The position numbers were made by a program, and so were the translations under genes. DNA of 64,000 nucleotides from Georgenia daeguensis (GTDB lineage Bacteria; Actinomycetota; Actinomycetes; Actinomycetales; Actinomycetaceae): contig NZ_BAABBA010000015.1 in the NCBI RefSeq assembly GCF_039537705.1, positions 55,245 to 119,244 of the forward strand, written 5' to 3'. How positions within the stretch are numbered: position 1 is the stretch's first letter; each line of letters starts with the position of its first letter. Shown here in pieces: positions 33,495 to 41,203 of the stretch. Below the pieces are notes generated by a model. The model was not told the origin of the DNA, searched no databases, and was given only the letters and a program-made list of their open reading frames with translations.

Positions 33495-34523
33495 TCAGCC
33501 GGCGGCACGGAGCACGGGGGCGACCTCCCCCGCGAACCGCTCGACGGAGGACTCGACCATCCCCCTGGGCATGCCGCCGAAGTCGACCTGGCCCAGGAAC
33601 CGGTCGATCCCCAGCTGATCCGCCAGGTCGAGGAGCTTCGCGGCCACCTGTTCCGGTCCGCCGATCAGGAGCGCCCCGCCGCGCTCGGACAGGTCGTTCA
33701 TCTGGTCGCGGCTCACGACCCAGCCGCTCGAGCGGCTCGTCGGGGAGGAGACGTACCGGCGGTAGTACGGGTAGGCGTCGTCCCGGGCCGACGCCGTGGC
33801 GGCACCCACGTAGAGGTGGGCGGCGAGGCCGACCTCGAGCGTCGCGGGATCGTGACCCGCCTGCTCACCGGCGAACCGGTAGGTCTCCACCAGGCGACGG
33901 GCGTTGTCGAGCGTGCCACCGATGAACCCGAGCATCATCGGCAGGCCGAGGTCGCCGGCGCGCAGGGCGCTGGTCGGCGTGCCGCCCACACCCACCCACA
34001 CCGGCAGCCGGTCCGCGTAGGCGCGCGGCGAGATCTCCTGGTCGAGCAGAGCGGGGCGGGACGATCCCGACCACGTCACGCGCTCGTGGTCCCGGCACTG
34101 CAGCAGCAGGTCGAGCTTCTCCGCGTAGATCTCGTCGAGCCGGTCCGGATCGACCCCGAAGAGGGCGAAGGGCTCCGCGAACGCGCTGCGCCCCGCGACG
34201 ATCTCCGCACGGCCGTGGCTGAGGAGGTCCAGCGTCGCGTGGTCCTGGTAGACGCGGACCGGGTCGAGCGTGGTCAGCACCGTGGCCGTCGACACGAGGC
34301 GGACACGCTCCGTGGCCCGCGCCACCGCCGCGAGCGCCACCACGGGTGACGACACGGCGAAGTCGTGGCTGTGGTGCTCCCCGATGCCGAAGAGGTCCAG
34401 CCCCAGCCGGTCGGCGAGGATCCCGTAGGCCACGACGTCGTCCATGCGCTGGCCGGGCGTGGGGCGCGTCCCGCCCTCGACGGCCGCGTGGATGTCGGTG
34501 AGCGAGAAGACGCCGAGCTCCAT
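33495..34523 (-). CDS. LLM-class flavin-dependent oxidoreductase
   Basis: A 342-residue TIM-barrel oxidoreductase of the bacterial luciferase-like class, using FMN or F420. It starts MELGVFSLTD, has GIGEHHSHDFAVSSP (a hallmark of the alkane monooxygenase-like branch), RAEIVAGRSAFAEPFALFG and LPVWVGVGGTPTSALRAGDL. ATG 34523 follows CGGAG. Substrate unknown. It follows the acetyltransferase gene on the same strand after a 117-base gap that contains a palindromic site. Confidence 0.85.
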   Translation of the reverse strand: MELGVFSLTDIHAAVEGGTRPTPGQRMDDVVAYGILADRLGLDLFGIGEHHSHDFAVSSPVVALAAVARATERVRLVSTATVLTTLDPVRVYQDHATLDLLSHGRAEIVAGRSAFAEPFALFGVDPDRLDEIYAEKLDLLLQCRDHERVTWSGSSRPALLDQEISPRAYADRLPVWVGVGGTPTSALRAGDLGLPMMLGFIGGTLDNARRLVETYRFAGEQAGHDPATLEVGLAAHLYVGAATASARDDAYPYYRRYVSSPTSRSSGWVVSRDQMNDLSERGGALLIGGPEQVAAKLLDLADQLGIDRFLGQVDFGGMPRGMVESSVERFAGEVAPVLRAAG

Positions 34524-34569
34524 GGGACGCTCCGTCCGGACGACAGCGGGCCGTTGCCCGGCCCATCGT

Positions 34570-34582
34570 TTCCAGTATGGAA
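34570..34582 (-). promoter_or_regulatory. palindromic site in the promoter of the LLM oxidoreductase gene
   Basis: TTCCAGTATGGAA has perfect TTCCA/TGGAA arms around GTA. On the minus strand CATACT within it could be the -10. It lies 47 bases before the gene start. No dedicated regulator is adjacent. Confidence 0.45.
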
Positions 34583-34640
34583 TTCGGGGCCGGTCCGGCT
34601 CCTGGGTCCGAAGGCCCTTGCCCGTCCGGAGGCCGCGGAC

Positions 34641-35213
34641 TCAGTCCGCGAGCTGGCGCACCACCCGTGCCGGGTTCCCCACCGCGACGACGTTCGCCGG
34701 GAGGTCCTTGACGACGACGGCGCCCGCGCCGACCACCGTGTTCTCCCCGATCGTCACGCCCGGGCAGACGATGACGCCGCCACCGAGCCAGACGTTGCTC
34801 CCGATGGTGATCGGCTCCGCGGCCTCCCACTTCTGCCGCCGCGGCTCGGGCTCGATGGGGTGGGTGGGGGTGAGCAGCTGGACGTTCGGGCCGATCTGGA
34901 CGTCGTCGCCGATGGTGATCGGGGCGACGTCGAGCGCCACCAGCCCGAAGTTGGCGAAGGTGCGGGCGCCGACGGTGATGTGCGAGCCGTAGTCGACGTA
35001 GAACGGTGGCCGGATCTCCGTGCCCTCGCCGACCGAGCCCAGCAGCTCCTCGAGGAGCCGGCGGCGCAGCGGCCCCTGACGCACGGTCGTGGCGTTGTAG
35101 GCGTCCATCAGGTCCAGGGCGGCCCGGCTCTGCTCGGCCAGCTCGGGGTCGTCGGCGATGTAGAGGTCGCCGGCGAGCATCCGTTCGCGCATGGTCCGGG
35201 TGTCGTCGGTCAT
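34641..35213 (-). CDS. maltose/galactoside O-acetyltransferase-like (hexapeptide repeat)
   Basis: A 190-residue left-handed beta-helix acetyltransferase. The N-terminal helical part RERMLAGDLYIADDPELAEQ is the Maa/NodL/LacA signature, followed by hexapeptide turns such as HITVGARTFANFGL, ITIGDDVQIGPNVQLLTPTHP (catalytic His in THP) and GGGVIVCPGVTIGENTVVGAG. It would acetylate a sugar from acetyl-CoA. ATG 35213 is supported by TACGTT (minus 35221-35226), 7 bases upstream. Divergent from an MFS exporter; joint detoxification of a sugar analogue is a speculation. Confidence 0.88.
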   Translation of the reverse strand: MTDDTRTMRERMLAGDLYIADDPELAEQSRAALDLMDAYNATTVRQGPLRRRLLEELLGSVGEGTEIRPPFYVDYGSHITVGARTFANFGLVALDVAPITIGDDVQIGPNVQLLTPTHPIEPEPRRQKWEAAEPITIGSNVWLGGGVIVCPGVTIGENTVVGAGAVVVKDLPANVVAVGNPARVVRQLAD

Positions 35214-35220
35214 GCGCAGC

Positions 35221-35286
35221 AACGTACCGGCGGACGACGGCGACCCGCGCGGCGCACCCTGAGGTGCAGGACCGGAGGGCTAGCGT
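35221..35286. promoter_or_regulatory. divergent leaderless promoters of the acetyltransferase and MFS genes
   Basis: TACGTT on the minus strand (35221-35226), 7 bases before ATG 35213, and TAGCGT on the plus strand (35281-35286), 8 bases before GTG 35295. Only 81 bases separate the two start codons. Confidence 0.55.
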
Positions 35287-35294
35287 GGCCGCCC

Positions 35295-36599
35295 GTGGGC
35301 ACCGTCGAGCCCGGGCGCCGGCTGACCGCCGGCGTTCACAGGCACCCTGGGTTCCGGCGTCTGTGGGTCGCAAACCTCTGCAACGAGACCGGCAACCAGT
35401 TCGCCGTTCTGGCTCTGAGTGTCACGGCGGTCGTCGTGCTCGACGCGACCCCTCTGCAGGTCGGGATCCTCACCGCCCTCGGGCACGCCGCCTATCTCGT
35501 CCTCGGCATCCCGGTGGGCGTATGGGTGGACCGGGGCCCCAAGCGTCCGATCCTGGTCGCCGCCGACGTCGTCCGTGGCGTCGCCGTCCTCACCGTGCCG
35601 ATCGCGTACTGGGCCGGTGCGCTCACCGTCTGGCAGCTCATGGCGGTCGCGGCGGTCATGAGCGCGGCGACGGTCTTCTCCGACACCGCCCACACTGCGA
35701 TCCTCCCGCCGCTGGTCGGGCGCTCACGGGTGTCCGAGGCCAGCGCGCGTCTGCAGACCACCGACTCCACGATGCAGGTGGTCGGGCCCTCCCTCGGCGG
35801 CGTGCTGCTCACGCGCGCGGCGGCACCGGTGCTGTACGTCATCACCTCGGTGGCGGCGCTGGTCTCGGCGCTGCTGACGGCCACGATCCGCCTCGACGAG
35901 CCACCTCCCGCGCACCGCGAGCGTGAGCCGTTCGGCCGGTCCGTCGCGTCCGGCGTGCGCTTCGTGGCGCGCCAGCCGGCGCTGCGGACGTACATGCTGA
36001 CCAGCGCCGTGAACAATCTCGGCGCCGGGATGTTCATGGCCACCGCGACGGTCTTCGTCCTCCGCGACCTCGAGATGGGCCCCGCGGCCTACGCCCTGGC
36101 CGGCGCCGTCGGGGCGACGGGCGGAATCGTCGGCTCGCTGGCGGGGCTGCGGGTCCGCCGTCGTCTCGGCGAGATCCGCACCATGGTCGCCTGCTACCAC
36201 CTGCGGCCGCTGGCGTTCCTGACCCTGCCCGCGGCGGTGATCACGTCCGTTCCGGCCGTGGCGCTGCTGGCCGTCAGCGACTTCGCCTTCGGCTTCCTCA
36301 CCGTGGTCAGCTCGATCAGCTCCACGGGCGTGCGGGCCCGGGTCACGCCGCACCATCTCATGGCCAGGGTCTCGGCCGCCAGCCGCTTCGTCACACTCGG
36401 GATGATCCCGGTGGGCGCCGTCCTCGGCGGCTGGCTCGCGACCGTGTTCCCGCGCGCCGGTGTGCTCGTGGCCGCGGCCGCGGTGGCGGCCCTCGCGGCT
36501 CCGATCATCCTGGCGTCACCGCTGCGGCCGCACCGCGACGTCCCGCGGGAATGGGAGGAGGCGGCCGAGCGTGAAGATCAGCTCCGGCCCGAGGGCTGA
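35295..36599 (+). CDS. MFS transporter (MFS_3/EntS-like exporter)
   Basis: A 434-residue permease with about 11-12 helices. The N-terminus HPGFRRLWVANLCNETGNQF is typical of the EntS-like group, with motif A-like GVWVDRGPKRPILVAADVVR between helices 2 and 3. Probably exports a small drug-like compound or siderophore by proton antiport. Leaderless GTG start. It faces the epoxide hydrolase-like gene and ends 14 bases from it, with no clear terminator between. Confidence 0.87.
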   Translation: MGTVEPGRRLTAGVHRHPGFRRLWVANLCNETGNQFAVLALSVTAVVVLDATPLQVGILTALGHAAYLVLGIPVGVWVDRGPKRPILVAADVVRGVAVLTVPIAYWAGALTVWQLMAVAAVMSAATVFSDTAHTAILPPLVGRSRVSEASARLQTTDSTMQVVGPSLGGVLLTRAAAPVLYVITSVAALVSALLTATIRLDEPPPAHREREPFGRSVASGVRFVARQPALRTYMLTSAVNNLGAGMFMATATVFVLRDLEMGPAAYALAGAVGATGGIVGSLAGLRVRRRLGEIRTMVACYHLRPLAFLTLPAAVITSVPAVALLAVSDFAFGFLTVVSSISSTGVRARVTPHHLMARVSAASRFVTLGMIPVGAVLGGWLATVFPRAGVLVAAAAVAALAAPIILASPLRPHRDVPREWEEAAEREDQLRPEG

Positions 36600-36613
36600 G
36601 CGGGCGCCCTCCC

Positions 36614-37582
36614 TCATCGCCCGTGAGCGACGTGCTCGGCGTCGAAGAACTCGAGCACTCGGGCCAGGAAGGCCTCCGGCTGCTCCTCGGGGATGTAGTA
36701 GCCGGCACCGGGGACGTGCGTCTGGGTGAACTCGTCGGCGTAGTCCTCGTAGCCGAGCAGGACCTCCGGCAGCCGGTGCGCCTCGTCCCCGCCGCCGTAG
36801 AGGACGACTCCGTAGAGGCCGAGAGTCGGTGTGCGCAGCCGGGTGCCGCGGTACTCACCGGCGACGCTTCGCCGTGCCTCGACCATGACCATGCTGCGGT
36901 ACAGGGCCGCGGCGGCCCGCGCCCGGTCCGGGTCGCGCAGCCTGCTCGTGTACAGGTCGAGGTCCTGCTCCGACCAGACGCCGGGGTCGGAGGTCTCGGA
37001 GGTCATCAGGTGACGGGGGAACCGCTGCCGGCCCGCGGACAGAAGAAAGGGTCCGAGCACGGGCGTGGCGGTGGCGAACATGGGCCACATCCGCCACAGG
37101 TGCAGCAGGACCCGAGAAGACAGCCGGGGGTAAGGATGGGGCGCCGCGACAGCCACCAGCTGCCGGACCCGGTCGGGGTGAGCCAGGCACACGCGGAACC
37201 CCAGGATGCCGCCGACGTCGTGCCCCACGAGGCGGACGCTGTCGACCTCGAGCGCGTCCATCAGCGCGACGATGTCAGCCACCAGCTGGTCGCTCTCGTA
37301 CCCGTCGCGCGGGGCGTCCGTCCATCCGGCGCCCCGCAGATCGGGGCAGATCACCCGGTAGTGGGCGGCCAGGCCGGGGATGACCTTGCGCCACGCCCAC
37401 CAGTGCTGGGGGAAGCCGTGCAGCAGAAGCACCGGTTCGCCGGCGCCGGCCTCGGCGACGTGCATGCGCAGGCCGGGGAGGTCGACGTACCGGTGCCGCA
37501 CCCCCTCGACCTGCGGCAAGGGACGCCGTCGCGGCGTCGTGGTCGTGGCCCCTGCGCCGCGCGGGCGCCCGGCGCGCTCCAT
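36614..37582 (-). CDS. alpha/beta hydrolase, epoxide hydrolase-like
   Basis: A 322-residue enzyme of the epoxide hydrolase/haloalkane dehalogenase group. LLLHGFPQHWWAWRKVIPGL is the oxyanion loop (HGFP), VRLVGHDVGGILGFRVCL has Asp as nucleophile in GHDVGG, and PDLRGAGWTDAP is characteristic. The catalytic His is expected near the C-terminus; THVPGAGYYIPEE stands where such enzymes often show GHFxxxE, so the His is not obvious and activity is uncertain. ATG 37582 has TAGCGT (minus) 8 bases upstream. Divergent from a TetR gene that probably controls it. Confidence 0.75.
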   Translation of the reverse strand: MERAGRPRGAGATTTTPRRRPLPQVEGVRHRYVDLPGLRMHVAEAGAGEPVLLLHGFPQHWWAWRKVIPGLAAHYRVICPDLRGAGWTDAPRDGYESDQLVADIVALMDALEVDSVRLVGHDVGGILGFRVCLAHPDRVRQLVAVAAPHPYPRLSSRVLLHLWRMWPMFATATPVLGPFLLSAGRQRFPRHLMTSETSDPGVWSEQDLDLYTSRLRDPDRARAAAALYRSMVMVEARRSVAGEYRGTRLRTPTLGLYGVVLYGGGDEAHRLPEVLLGYEDYADEFTQTHVPGAGYYIPEEQPEAFLARVLEFFDAEHVAHGR

Positions 37583-37590
37583 GTCTCCAG

Positions 37591-37632
37591 ACGCTACTGC
37601 TTTTCACGCGCCACTGTCACTACTTCTATAGT
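37591..37632. promoter_or_regulatory. overlapping divergent promoters of the hydrolase and TetR genes
   Basis: Minus strand: TAGCGT (37591-37596), 8 bases before ATG 37582, with GTGACA (37615-37620) 18 bases upstream. Plus strand: perfect TATAGT (37627-37632), 7 bases before ATG 37640. The start codons are 57 bases apart, so one TetR dimer could block both. A weak symmetry (CACTA and TAGTT) lies between 37620 and 37634. Confidence 0.6.
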
Positions 37633-37639
37633 TACCGAC

Positions 37640-38185
37640 ATGACACCGACGAAAGCGCGCGCGCTGGACGCGGCGATCGAGCTCCTGGGGACGGAGGGGC
37701 TGCGGTCGCTGACGCACGCCCGCGTCGACGAGAGGGCTGAGCTGCCGAAGGGCTCGACGTCGAACTACTTCCGCACCCGCCAGGCGCTCGTCTCCGGCGT
37801 CGTCGCCCGGATCGTCGAGCTCGAGGAGGCGGAGATCGGCGCCACCTTCGCCCCGCCCGGCAACGCAGCGGAGTTCCTCGACGGTCTCTGCGCGCTGTTC
37901 GACCACCTCACCCGTACGAGTCGCACGCAGACGACCGCCCGGCTCGTGCTGTTCATGGAGGCCAGCCACGACGCCGAGCTCAGGGAGGTGCTCTCCCGGG
38001 CGCGGACGGGCATGGCACGTTCGGTCGTCGCCACGATGGCCTCGCTGGGAGCCAAGGATCCGGAGGTCGCCGCGGCCGCCGTCGTCGCCTGCTTCGAGGG
38101 CCTGCTCCTGCACCGCGTCGCCCGCCACGACGACACCGATCCGCGCCCGGTGTTCACCCAGGTGGTCACGGGCGTCCTGCCCTGA
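37640..38185 (+). CDS. TetR-family transcriptional regulator
   Basis: A 181-residue repressor. The N-terminal helix-turn-helix reads ALDAAIELLGTEGLRSLTHA and ELPKGSTSNYFRTRQALV (residues about 8-50), followed by an all-helical ligand domain. The KGSTSNYF recognition helix is the form common in actinobacterial regulators of exporters and hydrolases. Leaderless ATG start. Divergent from the epoxide hydrolase-like gene and likely its regulator; ligand unknown. Confidence 0.88.
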   Translation: MTPTKARALDAAIELLGTEGLRSLTHARVDERAELPKGSTSNYFRTRQALVSGVVARIVELEEAEIGATFAPPGNAAEFLDGLCALFDHLTRTSRTQTTARLVLFMEASHDAELREVLSRARTGMARSVVATMASLGAKDPEVAAAAVVACFEGLLLHRVARHDDTDPRPVFTQVVTGVLP

Positions 38186-38254
38186 CCCGTCCGCAGCACG
38201 ATGGTCGGCGGCGGAAGCGCTGGCCGGCCGGTCAGGCCGGTGGGACAGTGGCAC

Positions 38255-38677
38255 ATGGCACGGCTCAACGACGCGGCCCGGGCGCTGATCGGGTCCGGGG
38301 CGCTCGGTCACCTGGTCACGATCAACCCTGACGGTTCGCCCCAGGTCAGCGTGGTCTGGGTGGGCCTCGCGGGCGAGGAGCTGGTCACCGCCCACCTCGT
38401 GGCGGAGCAGCGCAAGCTGGCCAACGTCCGCCGCGACCCGCGGGTGGCGATCTCGTTCGAGGGAACCGGCGCGAACGCCGTCGGCATGCAGGACCATCTC
38501 GTCGTCCACGGGCGCGCCCGCCTCACGGAGGGAGGCGCCCCGGAGCTCCTGCACCGTCTCGCGCAGGTCTACGTCGGCCCGGGGACGACGTTCCCGCCGA
38601 TGCCCGACCCGCCGCCCGGGTTCGTCATGCACATCGCCGTGACGCGGATCGGCGGACTGGGACCCTGGCTGGGGTGA
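38255..38677 (+). CDS. PPOX-class F420-dependent oxidoreductase-like protein
   Basis: A 140-residue split beta-barrel protein. LGHLVTINPDGSPQVSVVWV and RKLANVRRDPRVAISFEG are the usual pattern of the F420/FMN-binding PPOX family in actinobacteria, which includes deazaflavin-dependent reductases and heme-degrading relatives. The reaction is unknown. ATG 38255 has no ribosome binding site; GACAGT lies 5 bases upstream. It ends 3 bases from the convergent deaminase gene. Confidence 0.82.
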   Translation: MARLNDAARALIGSGALGHLVTINPDGSPQVSVVWVGLAGEELVTAHLVAEQRKLANVRRDPRVAISFEGTGANAVGMQDHLVVHGRARLTEGGAPELLHRLAQVYVGPGTTFPPMPDPPPGFVMHIAVTRIGGLGPWLG

Positions 38678-38680
38678 GCC

Positions 38681-39172
38681 TCAGTCCTCGCCGATGTCCT
38701 CGTTCCAGAGCGCCGGCTCGGCAGCGATGAAGTCCCGCATGAGACCGGCGCAGTCCGGGTCGTCCAGCACCACGACCTCCACGCCCCGCGAGCGCAGGAG
38801 GTCCTCCCCGCCGACGAAGGTGCGGTTCTCCCCGACCACCACCCGGGGGATCCCGTAGAGCAGGATCGCGCCGGTGCACATGTCGCACGGCGAGAGGGTG
38901 GTGACCATGGTGGCGCGGGCGTAGACCCGGGCGGGCAGCCGCCCGGCGTTGGCGAGGCAGTCCGTCTCGCCGTGCAGGATCGGGCTGCCGTCCTGCACCC
39001 GGCGGTTCCGCCCGACGGCGAGCACCTCGCCGTCGACGACGAGCGCCGCCCCGATCGGGATGCCGCCCTCCGCCCGGCCGGCCCGCGCCTCGGCGAGCGC
39101 GACGGCGAGCGCCTCGCCGTCGGAGCGCACGCTGCGGCCGGCCCGGGGCCGTCCGCCGTCGTCCTGCGTCAT
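38681..39172 (-). CDS. yeast-type (FCY1-like) cytosine deaminase
   Basis: A 163-residue zinc deaminase of the CDA fold. Zinc and catalytic residues are clear: HGE (His67, Glu69) and SPCDMC (Cys96, Cys99). Beyond these, TTLSPCDMCTGAILLYGIPR, VVVGEN, RGVEVVVLDDPDC and a C-terminus WNEDIGED are, as I recall, strikingly close to yeast Fcy1, which converts cytosine to uracil. The bacterial CodA is unrelated in fold. ATG 39172 is favoured over upstream in-frame starts, with CAGGAT 7 bases before it. It lies 38 bases downstream of a gamma-glutamyltransferase gene, perhaps in one transcript. Confidence 0.8.
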   Translation of the reverse strand: MTQDDGGRPRAGRSVRSDGEALAVALAEARAGRAEGGIPIGAALVVDGEVLAVGRNRRVQDGSPILHGETDCLANAGRLPARVYARATMVTTLSPCDMCTGAILLYGIPRVVVGENRTFVGGEDLLRSRGVEVVVLDDPDCAGLMRDFIAAEPALWNEDIGED

Positions 39173-39210
39173 GTCCGCCATCCTGCCAGCGCACCCGCGC
39201 GGACCGCCGC

Positions 39211-41025
39211 TCACCGCCCCGCCGCGTACCCCTGCGCGCCGCGCGGGTTCGCGGCCGCGCCGAGGAGCCCGGTGGCGGGGTCGACGGTGACGGCGGAGAG
39301 CCGGCCGAGCGACCAGTCGCCGGCGCGGGTCACGCGGTGGCCACGGCGCTCGAGCTCGGCGATGACGTCGTCACCGAGGCGGTCCTCCACGACGGCGCCG
39401 CCCGGGGTCCAGGTCCGCGGCCAGAACGAGCCGGGGACGGATGTGGTGTGCAACGCCGGGGCGTCGATCGCCTGCTGCGGGGTGTACCCGCCGACGATCG
39501 TGCGCAGCAGGTAGAGCAGCTGCCACTGGTCCTGCTGGTCCCCGCCGGGCGAGCCGAGCGCGGTGACGGGCCGGCCGTCGCGGAGCACCAGCGTGGGCGT
39601 CAGGGTGGTGCGCGGGCGCCGCCCGGGGGTGAGCGTCGCGGGCGAGCCGTCCTCGAGCCACGTCATCTGCAGCCGCGTGCCGAGGCAGAAGCCGAGCTCG
39701 GGGACGGCGGGCGAGGACTGCAGCCACCCGCCCGAGGGGGTCGCGGAGACGATGTTGCCCCACCGGTCGACGACGTCGAGGTGGCAGGTGTCGCCGCGGG
39801 TCTCGCCCGTCGGCGAGACGGTGGGCTCCCCGAGGCCCGCTGCGGAGCCGCCGGCGGGTGGGGCGTAGTCCTCCCGCAGCGGCGGCAGGAACGGCTCGAC
39901 GCCGGGAATCCGCCCCGGCCGGAACTCCGCCGAGGCGCGGTCGGTGATCAGGGCGCGGCGCTGCGCCGCGTACTCCGCGGAGAGCAGCACGTCGAGCGGG
40001 ACGTCGCGGTCGCCGTAGTAGGCCTCGCGGTCCGCCATCGCCAGCTTCTCCGCCTCGAGGATCGTGTGCGCGCCCAGCGCGGTGGAGGGGTCGAGCCGCT
40101 CGTCGTCGAACCCGTCCAGGATCGCGAGCATCTGGAGCAGCACCGGGCCCTGCCCCCAGGCGCCCGTCTTCGCGATCGTGTGCCCGCGGAACTCGATCGT
40201 CACGGCCGGCTCGTAGCCCGCCCCGAAGGCCGCGAAGTCCTCGACGGTCATGACGCCGGCGTGGTCGGCCCCGTCGGAGTGGCGGTGCGGGCGGGCGGCG
40301 AACGCCGTCGCGGCCTCGGCCACGAAGCCCTCGCGCCAGGCCCGGCGGGCGGCCTCGATCCGCGCCACCCGGTCGTCGGCGACGCCCGGCTCCCGGCCCG
40401 CCTCGACGAGGCGTTCCAGGGTGCGGGCGTAGGCCTCGTTACGGACGATCTCGCCCGCGTGCGGCGGCCGCCCCTCCGGCATCCACAGCGCGGCCGAGGT
40501 GGTCCAGTGCTCGGTGAAGAGGTCGGCGACCTGCGCGACGGTGTCCCCCACCCGGCCGACCACCGGGTGGCCGTCGCGCGCGTAGCCGATCGCCTGGGCC
40601 AGCACGTCGGCCAGCTCCCAGGTGCCGTGGTCGCGCAGCAGGACGAACCAGGCGTCGACGGCGCCGGGGACGGCGGCCGCCAGGGCGCCCGACCCGGGCA
40701 CCAGCTCCAGCCCCTCGGCGAGGAGGTGCTCCCTCGTGGCGCCCGCCGGGGCCGGCCCCTGGCCCATGAGGACCGTCGGCGTCGGGTCCTCCGCCGTCGC
40801 GAACACCGCCGTCATGTCCCCGCCGGGGCCGTTCAGGTGCGGCTCGACCACGTGGAGGACGAAGCCGGCGGCGACGGCGGCGTCGAAGGCGTTCCCGCCA
40901 CGCTCGAGGACCGACTGGGCGCACGCCGTCGCGATCCAGTGCGTGGTGGCCGACATCCCGAACGTGCCGCTGAGCGTGGGCCGGGTGGTGAACGAGGCGG
41001 GCGTGGTGAAGGGGACGGGCGGCAT
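39211..41025 (-). CDS. ggt: gamma-glutamyltransferase (Ntn-hydrolase)
   Basis: A 604-residue self-processing Ntn hydrolase of the GGT family, which cleaves gamma-glutamyl bonds. The N-terminal part has GGNAFDAAVAAGFVLHVVEP and LNGPGGDMTAVF; the cleavage site and nucleophile are in GDTCHLDVVDRWGNIVSATP (Thr413). ALGSPGGDQQDQWQLLYLLR closes the small subunit. No signal peptide is visible, so it may be cytoplasmic and act on a gamma-glutamyl intermediate or on cephalosporin-like amides. ATG 41025 has TAGCCT (minus 41034-41039) 8 bases upstream. Substrate unsure. Confidence 0.85.
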   Translation of the reverse strand: MPPVPFTTPASFTTRPTLSGTFGMSATTHWIATACAQSVLERGGNAFDAAVAAGFVLHVVEPHLNGPGGDMTAVFATAEDPTPTVLMGQGPAPAGATREHLLAEGLELVPGSGALAAAVPGAVDAWFVLLRDHGTWELADVLAQAIGYARDGHPVVGRVGDTVAQVADLFTEHWTTSAALWMPEGRPPHAGEIVRNEAYARTLERLVEAGREPGVADDRVARIEAARRAWREGFVAEAATAFAARPHRHSDGADHAGVMTVEDFAAFGAGYEPAVTIEFRGHTIAKTGAWGQGPVLLQMLAILDGFDDERLDPSTALGAHTILEAEKLAMADREAYYGDRDVPLDVLLSAEYAAQRRALITDRASAEFRPGRIPGVEPFLPPLREDYAPPAGGSAAGLGEPTVSPTGETRGDTCHLDVVDRWGNIVSATPSGGWLQSSPAVPELGFCLGTRLQMTWLEDGSPATLTPGRRPRTTLTPTLVLRDGRPVTALGSPGGDQQDQWQLLYLLRTIVGGYTPQQAIDAPALHTTSVPGSFWPRTWTPGGAVVEDRLGDDVIAELERRGHRVTRAGDWSLGRLSAVTVDPATGLLGAAANPRGAQGYAAGR

Positions 41026-41033
41026 GGTCACGG

Positions 41034-41039
41034 AGGCTA
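41034..41039 (-). promoter_or_regulatory. leaderless -10 element of ggt
   Basis: TAGCCT on the minus strand, 8 bases before the ggt ATG; no ribosome binding site between. A GTG two bases downstream of the hexamer is too close to be used. Confidence 0.5.
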
Positions 41040-41203
41040 GCGACGCCGACGGGCCGCGCGCACGGTCCCACGCGGGTTTCACGGTTCGAGCGTCCGTTCT
41101 GCGAACCTTGCCCCGCATATCGGACGTGGTGTGCTTCACTACCCCGACTTTTTCCTCCGGGGCGCGGCGCGGCCGAGCCCCTCGACGACGAGCTGGAGCA
41201 GGC

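Noticed and set aside
41096..41106. GTTCTGCGAAC as a possible LexA/SOS box
   Set aside because: The half-sites are in the opposite order to the actinobacterial SOS box (CGAAC then GTTCG), and the flanking genes are not SOS genes.
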